Part shown: positions 15,101 through 22,251 of the stretch, in pieces
Layout: the number at the start of each line of letters is the position of its first letter
How positions within the stretch are numbered: the first letter of the stretch is position 1
DNA from: a virus
Length of the DNA stretch: 23,969 bases
Strand: one strand, 5' to 3'
IMG/VR virus record: IMGVR_UViG_3300006735_000256
Coordinates: 1-23,969 of that record
Made by a program: the position numbers and the translations under genes
Notes under the pieces: generated by a model
What the model saw: only the letters and a program-made list of their open reading frames with translations
The model's database searches: none
What the model was told of the DNA's origin: nothing

Positions 15101-18026
15101 TAGAAAAATAAAACACGCGCATCAAACTCATGGTGTAACTCAAAAAATATTCAATGCTTTGAAACCTGCTCTTGAAAGATTACACCCCGGTTTGTTTGGT
15201 AAAGATGGCATGTCGGATGCGGAAAATAACCAAGCGTACATCGCTACTGGTTATTTAGCCCATGTCGCTGAACACATAGCATTAAATTTCTCACCGGATG
15301 AAATCTACAATTTGTTGAACGGCGACGCTTATCATGGATTTGATAGTGACACTAAAATAAATGAACACTTATCCGAAGAGGATATTACAGGATTAACAAA
15401 CATGACAGTTCCAAGAGAAAGACGCATGAACGCTGACGGGTTTTTAAAAATCAAAGAAGGCCACTTTGACAATAAACAAACTCAAGGTCATAAATTGTTT
15501 TCTAAATTAGCCGAAGGTATAACAGGGAAACCAATTCAAAATCAATCTCAAATTCAAATTTTCAATACAATAATTGACCAAGTAGAGAAAGCCGCGCAAA
15601 ACCAAGGGATAAGTTTTGAAGATGCTTTTATGGCAAGATACGCGCCTAGTCAAAAGACCGATAAAAAGCGACAATTAAATAGACCGACTCTCACTACTGA
15701 CAAAAGAAGATTAACAGACGACAAAAGATTTGTTGATAGTTATGCTCAATATATGAACGACAATTCTCTTGTCGAAAGTAGTTTACCTAGCAACAGAAAA
15801 GGCTCTTCTTATGTTCATAACCAAGGAGGTATACACTCTTTCCACGACCATTTGTTAAATGGGGGAGGTAATGTCGAGGATGAAGATGGCAATACATTGA
15901 GTTTGAATCAAGAAAGCCAAGTCATTTACAATATGTTATTACACGCTATGGAACAAACAAAGTATGGTAGCGATGTTGGTTTCTTAGGTAGAAGCGTTAA
16001 ACAAGGCGTAAATATGAAAAAACGAAGCACTATATTCCCAACAGGTTCTAGTAAAGATAGAAATAAAATGCAATCTTTAAGAAACTTAGCGCACATTTTA
16101 AACGACGAAACTTCACCTATTGCGGGGACTGTTGAAGTAAAACCCGACGAAGTGCCTGTCCGTGGTAATTCACTAGACGGTGCTAAATTACCTCCTGTAT
16201 ACACATCTAAGTTGCATAAATACGAACACGGTTATAATTGTAAACTTCCTATAAATATCAATATGGATGCGTTAAGAGATGGTGTTATGTTTACTGAAAC
16301 TGAGAAGCACAATCAATCTTCACCAAGTAATAAAAGAATGAATTTATTTTTACCGGAGAACGCTATGTATAGTTTGAATCCTAATCTAAGACCTTACAAC
16401 CCTGCCGCTTCTAACCACATCAATTATCAAACTTGGAGTCCTTCTATGGAAAGCAACCCTAACACTACATCCGGCAGACTCGCGGAAGGTGCAGGTAGTT
16501 TACAAGATAGCACTTTACTCACATCACTTGACAAGGTCATAGATGATAGTTTACTCTACAAAGAAGATGGTAAACCTCGACCTGTCAAATTTATGCATAG
16601 AATCTTTGACTTAGAAGACATGCAACATCTGCGCGGTTTTACCGGTGATTGGGTAATCAGTCTTTATCCTCAAGGTGAGCATGTTATCGCGACTAAGAAA
16701 GGTAAAAAATTAACAGCATATAATGATGAAGGTGAAGTTAAACTAAATAAAACATTGATAGAAGAAGTTGGTAGAGTGTATGAGAAGGACTTTGTAGTTC
16801 ACGCTATTCTACACGACGACATGATGACAGTCGTTGATTTATTGAAGACTGCCGATGAAGACACTCATAACATGCCAACTAAAGACCGAATCCGTCATCT
16901 TCGCGCCCAATACGAATCTAGTGAGCATATCAAATTACCCGAACCAATCAACACAAAGCGTAGCGATGATGAAGGGTTAAAAGTTGCCATAGAGGGTCTT
17001 CGTAAAGAGGGTAATCAAGATATTCTCCTTAGAGATGCTAACGCTACTTACATGAAAGGAGAGCCGCGACATCCTAAGTGGGTGTTGTTAAGTAAAGAAA
17101 AAATGGTAGATGTTATCGTTTTATCGCGTAGCGGCAAAGGTTGTACGATAGGGGTCGGTCCACTCATGAACCCGGAAAATTATGGCAAACGCGCTCAACA
17201 GTTAGGCGACGAGCATTACATGAATGTCGGTAGTGCTAAATGCGGGAGAGGTATCAAGGTCGGTGATTACATAACAGTATCTTGTACAGGAGTCAGTGCG
17301 TCTAAAAATGAACACCCTGTGTATAGAATAAGGTCAGCCAAGGCAACTGAAAACGAACCATTAGCCGCAGATAGCGTTGAAACTTTGTCTATTCTATCCG
17401 GTGACCACCATGTTGCTCAAAGCGTAAAGATGTCTAAAGGCAACATAGTAATTACATTCGCCGCGTTTGATGATGAAGTTATTTGTAAGACAAAAAAAGA
17501 AGGAGATTATTGGGTAGTAGAACCTCAATCGACTGTGTGGGGTAACGATTATCTTGTTAAATTAGCGCGTGACCAAGAAGCGTATTGGGAAACTTCCGCA
17601 GCAGTTCTTCTGTATAAAAAGAAAGATAGAGAAGACCCCGAATACGATGAAGTTGACCCCGAAGCACCTGCGGGGCATACTAAAAAACCTAAGAAAGTGC
17701 TTGAAGAAGAAGAAGAATTAATCAAAAGAGGGCTTGAACTACTTGAGCGCGGATTAGATAACTTGTCTAAAGAAAAAATTACTAGCACAGGAGTGCAAGG
17801 ATTAGGTATAGGATATGCGAGTCTTGACAGTTCTCCAAAGGGGCCTACTGAAAATATCCGCGACGATACTATGCCCGACTTCGACCCGCAAAACAGGCGC
17901 GACGATGAAATAAAACCTGCAACTTCAAAGAAAAAGAGTAGACTGCGAACAAGTCAAGGGGAAACTGCAACGCTAGAAGACGAAGGTGTCGTAGCGGTTG
18001 AGAACAGTTCCATTGATATACCATGA
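12168..18026 (+). CDS. Giant 1,952-aa protein with C-terminal degenerate DNA ligase-like domain
   Basis: The start is GTG 12168 with GAGGTGA at 12155-12161. Residues 1 to about 1460 match nothing I know. They are polar, rich in Asp, Asn, His and Lys, without membrane segments and with very few Cys. From about 1470 to 1740 the layout follows ATP-dependent DNA ligases: a beta-rich adenylation core, a PTKDRIRHL helix, a motif IV/V-like stretch, and an OB-fold-like domain beginning near MVDVIVLSRSGKG at 1646. The motif I region reads TGDW (1492-1495) where ligases have KxDG, motif IV reads DILLR (1618-1622), and motif V lacks its lysines (KWVLLS, W1638). The domain is therefore probably inactive. 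A Glu-rich helical segment (near 1850) and a disordered tail follow. The gene sits between portal and protease in the head module, overlaps the protease by 4 bases and is about a quarter of this window, so a virion-internal or minor capsid protein is likely. That the fold is ligase-like is inference from pattern, not proof. Confidence 0.85.
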   Translation: MRDNDIRYHDRVVKDFVRALFAKQDCKNEATDVLFSALNLSRKNYTYAPLVKEAQKIIESLPYKDEAKIITSKDTSFEPSKKRHHKGLPIFHMEDWDKAVEDGNLKALDTMVRRKAGWRYQTIPNIDDYSQDEIRTKHHKIHALGLHPNYNDEIGSYSSQPLFHKMIRHLYKNNGAQAKKLDKEMKNVAKNLHSSLKADHLLTNWNGDAVNLQSIYQMGFNDFKKDYAEKFPLVDDDDLNPYFLWCKKWEHEGIPREYLFRSAFDENGAPKTQIADELHQIVKDNLSIQLDDGSFISPDMERIGTDAYRYGIYMLPNDKIREVEKWMIEGADDKELNAIFPDIRKGLDMRGFMAHHTRLMNGALRNAYSSPSLKNSFSHRTANRYLNDSGEAEMLTNRSQRKKLELEGKMRNGKGFDQLDPSTYASLFDSLDINGLIDNTGMFVTGEGKYPHYAEDIFGDPEIEMTDEPPNMKSLIQNGFFENNKETLDDIINRSSNTVIENALTGLKMSTLDDYAFTHKFSDDWIDSKDAKPALTAQGILSQSLGTHGGLDGDFDDLPQLREESFPQVYFSSMPDVKMLPIFRGMRDKFKGGARRKNVYEKTGDKIIDAQTRDDLDRALTNSPDKEEKLSEFDSIIFNPENDRANSVSIPIDTVNNPAGQTTQALARMNTSYGEMVDKNPQPRSTSLKSLYSFFGHETTYLPSDYEEDIGVLGMDGLPDEIDKISSLPMTQISQLRNRANDNGHDKLFLAEQLHTGELNHTTHDKNKAEDRLLIPLGLFGAHTGIHGEKNEKAIENFKRGNIHHDHHVDPLGQDRDGKNVIHELTGNDMSTPSGNAIYNSEDYSQYRQKSKNLLGDYSIPKPLVKNLSTRRQLLTEVQRLDEEYQNLDDEELELEWTQKMAKKIKDGEPINGTSIHGTPYTIGPSRASLHLTDKNDILNQMRETRDESKKDMLRARLAQINNQDIERPMLSEREHADRKIKHAHQTHGVTQKIFNALKPALERLHPGLFGKDGMSDAENNQAYIATGYLAHVAEHIALNFSPDEIYNLLNGDAYHGFDSDTKINEHLSEEDITGLTNMTVPRERRMNADGFLKIKEGHFDNKQTQGHKLFSKLAEGITGKPIQNQSQIQIFNTIIDQVEKAAQNQGISFEDAFMARYAPSQKTDKKRQLNRPTLTTDKRRLTDDKRFVDSYAQYMNDNSLVESSLPSNRKGSSYVHNQGGIHSFHDHLLNGGGNVEDEDGNTLSLNQESQVIYNMLLHAMEQTKYGSDVGFLGRSVKQGVNMKKRSTIFPTGSSKDRNKMQSLRNLAHILNDETSPIAGTVEVKPDEVPVRGNSLDGAKLPPVYTSKLHKYEHGYNCKLPININMDALRDGVMFTETEKHNQSSPSNKRMNLFLPENAMYSLNPNLRPYNPAASNHINYQTWSPSMESNPNTTSGRLAEGAGSLQDSTLLTSLDKVIDDSLLYKEDGKPRPVKFMHRIFDLEDMQHLRGFTGDWVISLYPQGEHVIATKKGKKLTAYNDEGEVKLNKTLIEEVGRVYEKDFVVHAILHDDMMTVVDLLKTADEDTHNMPTKDRIRHLRAQYESSEHIKLPEPINTKRSDDEGLKVAIEGLRKEGNQDILLRDANATYMKGEPRHPKWVLLSKEKMVDVIVLSRSGKGCTIGVGPLMNPENYGKRAQQLGDEHYMNVGSAKCGRGIKVGDYITVSCTGVSASKNEHPVYRIRSAKATENEPLAADSVETLSILSGDHHVAQSVKMSKGNIVITFAAFDDEVICKTKKEGDYWVVEPQSTVWGNDYLVKLARDQEAYWETSAAVLLYKKKDREDPEYDEVDPEAPAGHTKKPKKVLEEEEELIKRGLELLERGLDNLSKEKITSTGVQGLGIGYASLDSSPKGPTENIRDDTMPDFDPQNRRDDEIKPATSKKKSRLRTSQGETATLEDEGVVAVENSSIDIP

Positions 18027-19477
18027 AATACTGTCGCGCTGTAATGGCTATTCTTGCGGCACCTAGTGCTTCGTCAAACCCTGTCATTTTGAAGGGTATT
18101 GGTGATGACCTAATTGTAGCAGGTTACGCATCAGTTGAGATGGTCGATAAGCAAGGTGATTTAATCACTCGCGGTGCTTTGAAAGATGCGTTTGGTAACT
18201 TTATGAAAGCAGATGGTTTTCGTAATGTTCAACTAGCACACTCTAATATTCAAGTAGGAAGTGTCATTCCTTCCTACACTGATTCAAGCGGTCGATTGTG
18301 GAAGTCCGAAGTAGACGACACAGGAATGTTCGTAGTCATTAAACTGCGCGGAGATATTGAAAAAGCCCGCGAAGTTGCATCCGAAATCCGTAAGGGAAGC
18401 CTGCGGTCATTCTCAATAGGCGGTCAAGCCTTTGAGCGTGTCAACAAAAGCGACCAAACTCGCGGTGATTACCGTGAAATTCGTCGCATGGAACTCCATG
18501 AGGTCACTATTTGTGAGAAGGGTATTAACCCCGAAGCGCAGTTTAGGATTCTCAAGGAAGACAAAGGTGATACTATGACGAACCCAATGAGCGAACTGCA
18601 AAGCGTACTTGAAAGGTTATCTAAGAAATTAGATAAAGAAGAGGACGACGACAAAAAGAAGAAGAAAGACAAAGAAGAGAAGGAAGCCGGAGATTTGGGT
18701 GGATTAGACCCGGATAACGACGGCAGACCCGGACCTTTCGGTAACGACGACGACGACGACGACGATGCGCCTAAACCAAAAAAGAAAACTCAACCCGAAG
18801 ATGATGAAGATGATGAGGGGTTGGAAGAAATGATGTATGGAGAAGATGACATGACAAACAAAGCAGATGATATGATAACGACAGATTACTTGACTTGGTT
18901 AGAGTCTACCGTGAAAAGCGCAGGGTTTGACCCAAACGCGGCTCGCGACCACTTTAACAAAGGCTATGGACCGGGCGAAAGTGCTTTCGACATGAGAGGA
19001 CAAGGTTCTCTTGAAGGAGCAGGCGAAGATGATTCCGGTAAAAGACCGCAACCTAACTTTGGTTCCGCTCCAAGTGGAAACAAGAATGTTATCAAAGGTG
19101 ATTATTTGAATCATGGTAATGTTTCTTCATCCGAAGTTGAAGCAGCGTACGAGATTTTCAAAGCCGCAGCAGAAGAACAACAATTCAAGGCTGACCTTAA
19201 CAACCAATTTACTGACAGATTCTTGAAAGAGCAAAAGTTTGAAGCGGATTCAATAGCAAAGCAACAATTTGATGCTCGCGCACCACTTGTTGAATTGCAG
19301 AAAGCAGTTCTAGCACTTAACGGTAGAATAGACAATGTATCAACAGAATCTACTCTAATCTCTAAGTCCGCTGATACTACTAGCGTAACTATTCCCGAAA
19401 CTACTGAGTTAGCATCAATGTCGTGGGACGATGTCCACCGACTTGCTAATAAAGCGTTGACAGGAGGCGATTATTAA
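18023..19477 (+). CDS. Prohead protease with fused scaffold
   Basis: The N-terminal 180 residues are a prohead serine protease of the HK97/XkdF kind: VAGYASVEMVDKQGDLI (32-48), LAHS with H73 as candidate catalytic His, GSLRSFSIGG (125-134) with the candidate Ser, and MELHEVTICEKGINPEA (156-172). A long Asp/Glu/Lys-rich linker follows (about 200-275), then a helical C-terminal half that ends in MSWDDVHRLANKA. This is the fusion of protease and scaffold seen in many tailed viruses; the protease cleaves scaffold and capsid protein during maturation. The TAA overlaps the capsid ATG. The ATG at 18023 lacks a clear ribosome site; ATG 18044 is an alternative. An internal start at 18575 would make the scaffold separately. 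Confidence 0.9.
   Translation: MKYCRAVMAILAAPSASSNPVILKGIGDDLIVAGYASVEMVDKQGDLITRGALKDAFGNFMKADGFRNVQLAHSNIQVGSVIPSYTDSSGRLWKSEVDDTGMFVVIKLRGDIEKAREVASEIRKGSLRSFSIGGQAFERVNKSDQTRGDYREIRRMELHEVTICEKGINPEAQFRILKEDKGDTMTNPMSELQSVLERLSKKLDKEEDDDKKKKKDKEEKEAGDLGGLDPDNDGRPGPFGNDDDDDDDAPKPKKKTQPEDDEDDEGLEEMMYGEDDMTNKADDMITTDYLTWLESTVKSAGFDPNAARDHFNKGYGPGESAFDMRGQGSLEGAGEDDSGKRPQPNFGSAPSGNKNVIKGDYLNHGNVSSSEVEAAYEIFKAAAEEQQFKADLNNQFTDRFLKEQKFEADSIAKQQFDARAPLVELQKAVLALNGRIDNVSTESTLISKSADTTSVTIPETTELASMSWDDVHRLANKALTGGDY
18565..18571 (+). promoter_or_regulatory. Internal Shine-Dalgarno site inside the protease gene
   Basis: AGGTGAT, fully complementary to the 16S 3' end region, sits 3 bases before an in-frame ATG at 18575. 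Motif and spacing match the terminase start exactly. It lies at the boundary between the protease domain and the scaffold part. Confidence 0.6.
18575..19477 (+). CDS. Nested in-frame scaffold protein, 300 aa (internal start)
   Basis: The same frame as the protease gene can start again at ATG 18575 (residue 185), directly after the last protease motif. The product would be a free scaffold: a coiled-coil start (SELQSVLERLSKKL), the Asp/Glu-rich linker, and a helical Glu/Ala/Gln-rich region with a probable capsid-binding end (SWDDVHRLAN). Nested protease/scaffold genes are well known, for example lambda C/Nu3. The strong site AGGTGAT at the domain boundary is the evidence; whether both products are made is not shown by the sequence. 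Confidence 0.55.
   Translation: MTNPMSELQSVLERLSKKLDKEEDDDKKKKKDKEEKEAGDLGGLDPDNDGRPGPFGNDDDDDDDAPKPKKKTQPEDDEDDEGLEEMMYGEDDMTNKADDMITTDYLTWLESTVKSAGFDPNAARDHFNKGYGPGESAFDMRGQGSLEGAGEDDSGKRPQPNFGSAPSGNKNVIKGDYLNHGNVSSSEVEAAYEIFKAAAEEQQFKADLNNQFTDRFLKEQKFEADSIAKQQFDARAPLVELQKAVLALNGRIDNVSTESTLISKSADTTSVTIPETTELASMSWDDVHRLANKALTGGDY
18744..18766 (+). repeat. GAC triplet repeat encoding a poly-Asp run
   Basis: Uninterrupted GAC/GAT codons encode seven Asp in a row in the scaffold linker. The simple repeat may vary in length between strains by slippage. Confidence 0.85.
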
Positions 19478-20616
19478 TGGCAAGAAATTATGTAAGAACA
19501 GTACAAGACATGGAAAGATACTACTACGGCGGAGCATCCTCAACAGGGTACACCTACGGCTCCGGTGACATACTAAAGGCAGACGCGCCTCTAATGTCCT
19601 CGACAGCAGGTACATATCAAGCAATTTACGGCAGAAAAGTATGGTCACAATTGAACCAAGAGTTCAATGCCTTTTCTATACTACCTAAGAAACCATGGGA
19701 AAGAAGCGGTTGGAGAATTCTAACTTCGCGTGCTGACTTCACAAAGGGTGGAGGAATTGCAGAAAACGGAACTCTACCGGACACAAGCCGACCGGAGTTC
19801 TTGCATGTAGCAGCAAAGCCAAAGACTGTGGCTCACACCTTTGACCTGTCCGAAGTTAGCATGTTCCTATCCGACAAAGATGATGGAATGGGCGATGTTC
19901 GACAAGTTCTAAAAGAAGAAATGGGTAAGCATCACGCTGAACACATTAACAGAATGCTTCTTGAAGATGTAGACACACCTGTTGGTAACGACTTTGAATC
20001 TCTTGACAGACTGGTTTCCGACCCGGACAAGATGACCACAGGTACAGGCCATGTAAGCGCAACTACTGACCACGACATTTATTCTATTACCCGCGACGGA
20101 ACAGCAGATTTCCACAGCGCAGAAGTAGATGTTGCCGCGGCTAACAGAAACCTATCTCTAAATCAAATGGACGGATTGTTTCAACAACTTTGGACCCGTG
20201 GTGGTAACCCGAAGGTTATCCTAACTGGTTACGACACTCTAATGAGAGTTCAACAACTTCTACAATCCCAACAAAGGTTCATGGACAGTAAGAGAATTAC
20301 TCCAACTTACAACGGTGTAAAGGGTGTTCCGGGTCTTGAAGCAGGATTTATCGTTGCTACATACAACGGTGTCCCAATCATCCCAACCAAAGACATGCCT
20401 CAAGATGGTGCAAATTCACTATCTCGTATGTACTACCTTGACACAGATTACCTATGGTTCCAAACTGCTATCCCAACACAGTATTATGAGTCCGGTATTG
20501 AAACCGGCGACCCATTCGCGATTAACCGTCTTGGACAAGAGGGGCTTTACAGAACTATGGGAGAACTATGGTGTTCTTTCTTTGGTGCTAGTGGTAGCAT
20601 TCGTGATTTACAATGA
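19477..20616 (+). CDS. Major capsid protein, HK97 fold
   Basis: Main shell protein, 379 residues. It has the usual pattern of the family: a polar N-arm (MARNYVRTVQDMERYYYGG), an early helix region near VWSQLNQEFNAFSILPKKPW, a Gly-rich E-loop (GGGIAENGTLPDT), a long spine-like helix region (DDGMGDVRQVLKEEMGKHHAEHINRMLL), the central P/A-domain strand pattern with NPKVILTGYDTLMRVQQLL, and the end segment QTAIPTQYYESGIETGDPFAINRLG. It starts with ATG 19477 overlapping the protease/scaffold stop, with GGAGG at 19463-19467. It lacks a long N-terminal scaffold arm, consistent with a separate scaffold next door. The call rests on pattern and context; the context is very strong. Confidence 0.92.
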   Translation: MARNYVRTVQDMERYYYGGASSTGYTYGSGDILKADAPLMSSTAGTYQAIYGRKVWSQLNQEFNAFSILPKKPWERSGWRILTSRADFTKGGGIAENGTLPDTSRPEFLHVAAKPKTVAHTFDLSEVSMFLSDKDDGMGDVRQVLKEEMGKHHAEHINRMLLEDVDTPVGNDFESLDRLVSDPDKMTTGTGHVSATTDHDIYSITRDGTADFHSAEVDVAAANRNLSLNQMDGLFQQLWTRGGNPKVILTGYDTLMRVQQLLQSQQRFMDSKRITPTYNGVKGVPGLEAGFIVATYNGVPIIPTKDMPQDGANSLSRMYYLDTDYLWFQTAIPTQYYESGIETGDPFAINRLGQEGLYRTMGELWCSFFGASGSIRDLQ

Positions 20617-20622
20617 GGTGAT
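20615..20622 (+). promoter_or_regulatory. Strong Shine-Dalgarno site after the capsid gene
   Basis: GAGGTGAT overlaps the capsid stop and lies five bases before ATG 20628. The same motif precedes the next genes at 21127-21134 (GAGGTGAT, before TTG 21139) and at 21788-21794 (AGGTGAT, before TTG 21800). Confidence 0.7.
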
Positions 20623-20627
20623 TAAGT

Positions 20628-21128
20628 ATGGTAGCAACAACAACAAAAACAGAAAAAGGATTAAGCATTAAAGTAGCAGACAGTGATTTTACATTAGTCG
20701 ATATACTTGCAGATATAGACATGAGGCAAGGAACCCCTGTTGATGAAACGACATGGTTAGGAGCAAACTATCCGGGCGATTCATCTTTGACAAGTTCATT
20801 TGGACCACAACAAACAGACCGAGCAAACAACGGTGGACTAAGACTGGTTACTTTCACAGTGAACATTGTCCAAGCAGCGACAGTCGAACCTCTATTGTTT
20901 TCAGCAGGTGCTTCAAAGATTCTTGGAATTGTCGGATATGCTTCGGCAACAGCCGCGAAAGATGTGACAATCACAATGACTAACACAGGTGCTTTTGGCT
21001 CAACAACCACAAGCGATATTGCCACCGAAGCACCTCTCGCAACAGGTGGAGCATTGCCTTGTCTTATCTTGGATTCCGAATCCGCGAATCAAGTAGTGCA
21101 AGTAACTGTCTTATTGCTTGGCGCATGA
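20628..21128 (+). CDS. Small beta-rich protein, 166 aa; candidate capsid decoration protein
   Basis: Directly after the capsid gene, with a perfect GAGGTGAT site. The protein is rich in Thr, Ala, Gly and Val with alternating hydrophobic residues (LRLVTFTVNIV, KILGIVGYASATAAKDVTITM), suggesting a beta-sandwich. No Cys and no membrane segment. There is no recognisable enzyme motif. Position, size and composition fit a decoration or minor capsid protein that sits on the shell; this is inference. High expression like that of the capsid protein is suggested by the strong ribosome site. Confidence 0.8.
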   Translation: MVATTTKTEKGLSIKVADSDFTLVDILADIDMRQGTPVDETTWLGANYPGDSSLTSSFGPQQTDRANNGGLRLVTFTVNIVQAATVEPLLFSAGASKILGIVGYASATAAKDVTITMTNTGAFGSTTTSDIATEAPLATGGALPCLILDSESANQVVQVTVLLLGA

Positions 21129-21138
21129 GGTGATTTCT

Positions 21139-21507
21139 TTGCCAACTATAACCTATAAAGGACCGCGACGAAGCGGCGCTAACATGGGTCGATTAGGTTG
21201 GTGGATTTGGGGTAAGCCGGTTAATGTATCGAGTGAATGGCTTGATACTAACCGCGCTGCTGTCGATGGAGCAGACTTTGTAATTGAAGGACATGCTTTT
21301 GAAACAGTAGACTTAGGCAACGATGGTCTACCCGACATGGGTTGGAAAAAAGGTGATATATTGACTTACATGGAAGAGAATGGCATTGAAGGTGCTTCAT
21401 CTCTATCCACTAAGAAAAAACTACTCGCGCTAATTGACGCGCATCTTAACCCATCCGAAGAAACTATAACCGAAGGCGAAGAAGCACAAACAACAGGAGA
21501 TGAATAA
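21139..21507 (+). CDS. Head-module protein, 122 aa, with C-terminal HeH/LEM-like helical domain
   Basis: The start is TTG 21139, chosen because GAGGTGAT at 21127-21134 lies four bases upstream; the longer frame from 21118 runs into the previous gene without a ribosome site. Residues 1-50 form a beta-type domain with WWIWGKPVNV and EWLDTNRAAVDGADFVI, a pattern I associate with small head proteins of tailed viruses. Residues about 64-103 (WKKGDILTYMEENGI ... STKKKLLALIDAHL) look like a HeH/LEM or SAP-like helix-extension-helix domain, which usually binds DNA or protein. The tail is acidic. It may bridge shell and DNA; the exact role is unknown. Confidence 0.8.
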   Translation: MPTITYKGPRRSGANMGRLGWWIWGKPVNVSSEWLDTNRAAVDGADFVIEGHAFETVDLGNDGLPDMGWKKGDILTYMEENGIEGASSLSTKKKLLALIDAHLNPSEETITEGEEAQTTGDE

Positions 21508-21509
21508 TT

Positions 21510-21788
21510 ATGGCATTTAGTTCAACGACAGATAGCAGACCACACAGTATAGGAGATTTAGTTCTTCTTAGCGGAACATTTAACGCAGCAGGTGCGGTAA
21601 CAGGAACAATTGACCTCTCATCGCATCTTAGTGAGATTCTAAGCGCGACAGTCAATGGTGACACATTTGGTGACATTACAGGCGGTGGTGTAGACGGAGC
21701 ATTGGTTTTGATTCCTACCGCTACAACACTTGTTATTGATTGCGTTAGTGGCAATACAGGTAAGTGGACTGCAATTGGTAAGAGATAA
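21510..21788 (+). CDS. Small beta-rich protein, 92 aa; candidate capsid-associated
   Basis: ATG 21510 follows GGAGATGA. The sequence is small, uncharged, and rich in Gly, Thr, Ser, Ala and Ile, with alternating hydrophobic residues (VTGTIDLSSHLSEIL, GALVLIPTATTLVID), suggesting an all-beta fold. Proteins of this look occur near capsid genes in marine viruses. A decoration or spike base role is possible; function is not known. It is followed by the AGGTGAT ribosome site of the next gene. Confidence 0.75.
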   Translation: MAFSSTTDSRPHSIGDLVLLSGTFNAAGAVTGTIDLSSHLSEILSATVNGDTFGDITGGGVDGALVLIPTATTLVIDCVSGNTGKWTAIGKR

Positions 21789-21799
21789 GGTGATTCACC

Positions 21800-21973
21800 T
21801 TGTCCAATACCAAAGTGTTTGAGTTTACACCTAACGAGGCTTGTGAAACAGGCGCGCTTGTTGCAGGTGGAGTCCAAAAGGTTCTTGATGATTATACCGA
21901 CAGCAAAACTGTTGAGAGTATAACATCATATACCATGCAGGGCAATCTATATGTTGTAGTCGTCACCTCATGA
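21800..21973 (+). CDS. Small protein, 57 aa, TTG start
   Basis: A 57-codon frame begins at TTG 21800, five bases after AGGTGAT (21788-21794), and ends at TGA 21971-21973. It fills the space between two accepted genes. The sequence begins MSNTKVFEFT, has GALVAGGVQKVLDD in the middle and ends in a beta strand (GNLYVVVVTS). This alternating beta/helix layout suggests a small folded domain. Function unknown. The strong ribosome site and exact fit make it likely to be real. Confidence 0.7.
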   Translation: MSNTKVFEFTPNEACETGALVAGGVQKVLDDYTDSKTVESITSYTMQGNLYVVVVTS

Positions 21974-21984
21974 GGGTGAGCGAC

Positions 21985-22251
21985 ATGGATATAGAAACAC
22001 TCCGCCGCCTTGAGAAGCAAGGTTGGAAGCAAGCAGAAGAGTCGATGGTCAAGACCGACGAGCAGGACAAGTTGAAAGGTGTTATCAAGCGTCAAAACAT
22101 TAAGACGCGTAACATCCGAGATATTGTCAACATCGGTCAAGGTACCCGTTGCAGACATTGCGGTATGCTTCATTTCTGTTATCTTGAGCGTTGCGGTGCT
22201 TGTAAGAAGCCTATGGATTACAATCTCGGTAAGACCGAAGAGGTCGTCTAA
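21985..22251 (+). CDS. Zinc-ribbon protein, 88 aa
   Basis: I prefer ATG 21985, which has GGGTGAG just upstream, over ATG 21970, which overlaps the previous stop but lacks a ribosome site. Residues 1-50 are a charged helix. C56-x2-C59 and C70-x2-C73 form a zinc ribbon, with an extra Cys at 65. The stop overlaps the next ATG (TAATG). This is another zinc-ribbon protein in the head module. Role unknown. Confidence 0.75.
   Translation: MDIETLRRLEKQGWKQAEESMVKTDEQDKLKGVIKRQNIKTRNIRDIVNIGQGTRCRHCGMLHFCYLERCGACKKPMDYNLGKTEEVV

Noticed and set aside
18744-18766. GAC repeat considered as a non-coding simple repeat or CRISPR-like element
   Set aside because: It is in frame and simply encodes poly-Asp in the scaffold linker; there are no spacers.
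21789-21799. Inverted repeat GGTGATTCACC just before TTG 21800
   Set aside because: A one-base loop cannot form a stable hairpin; the left half is explained as a ribosome site. Probably chance.
21464-21877. 137-codon minus-strand open frame
   Set aside because: It overlaps three packed + strand genes with proper ribosome sites; treated as a shadow frame.
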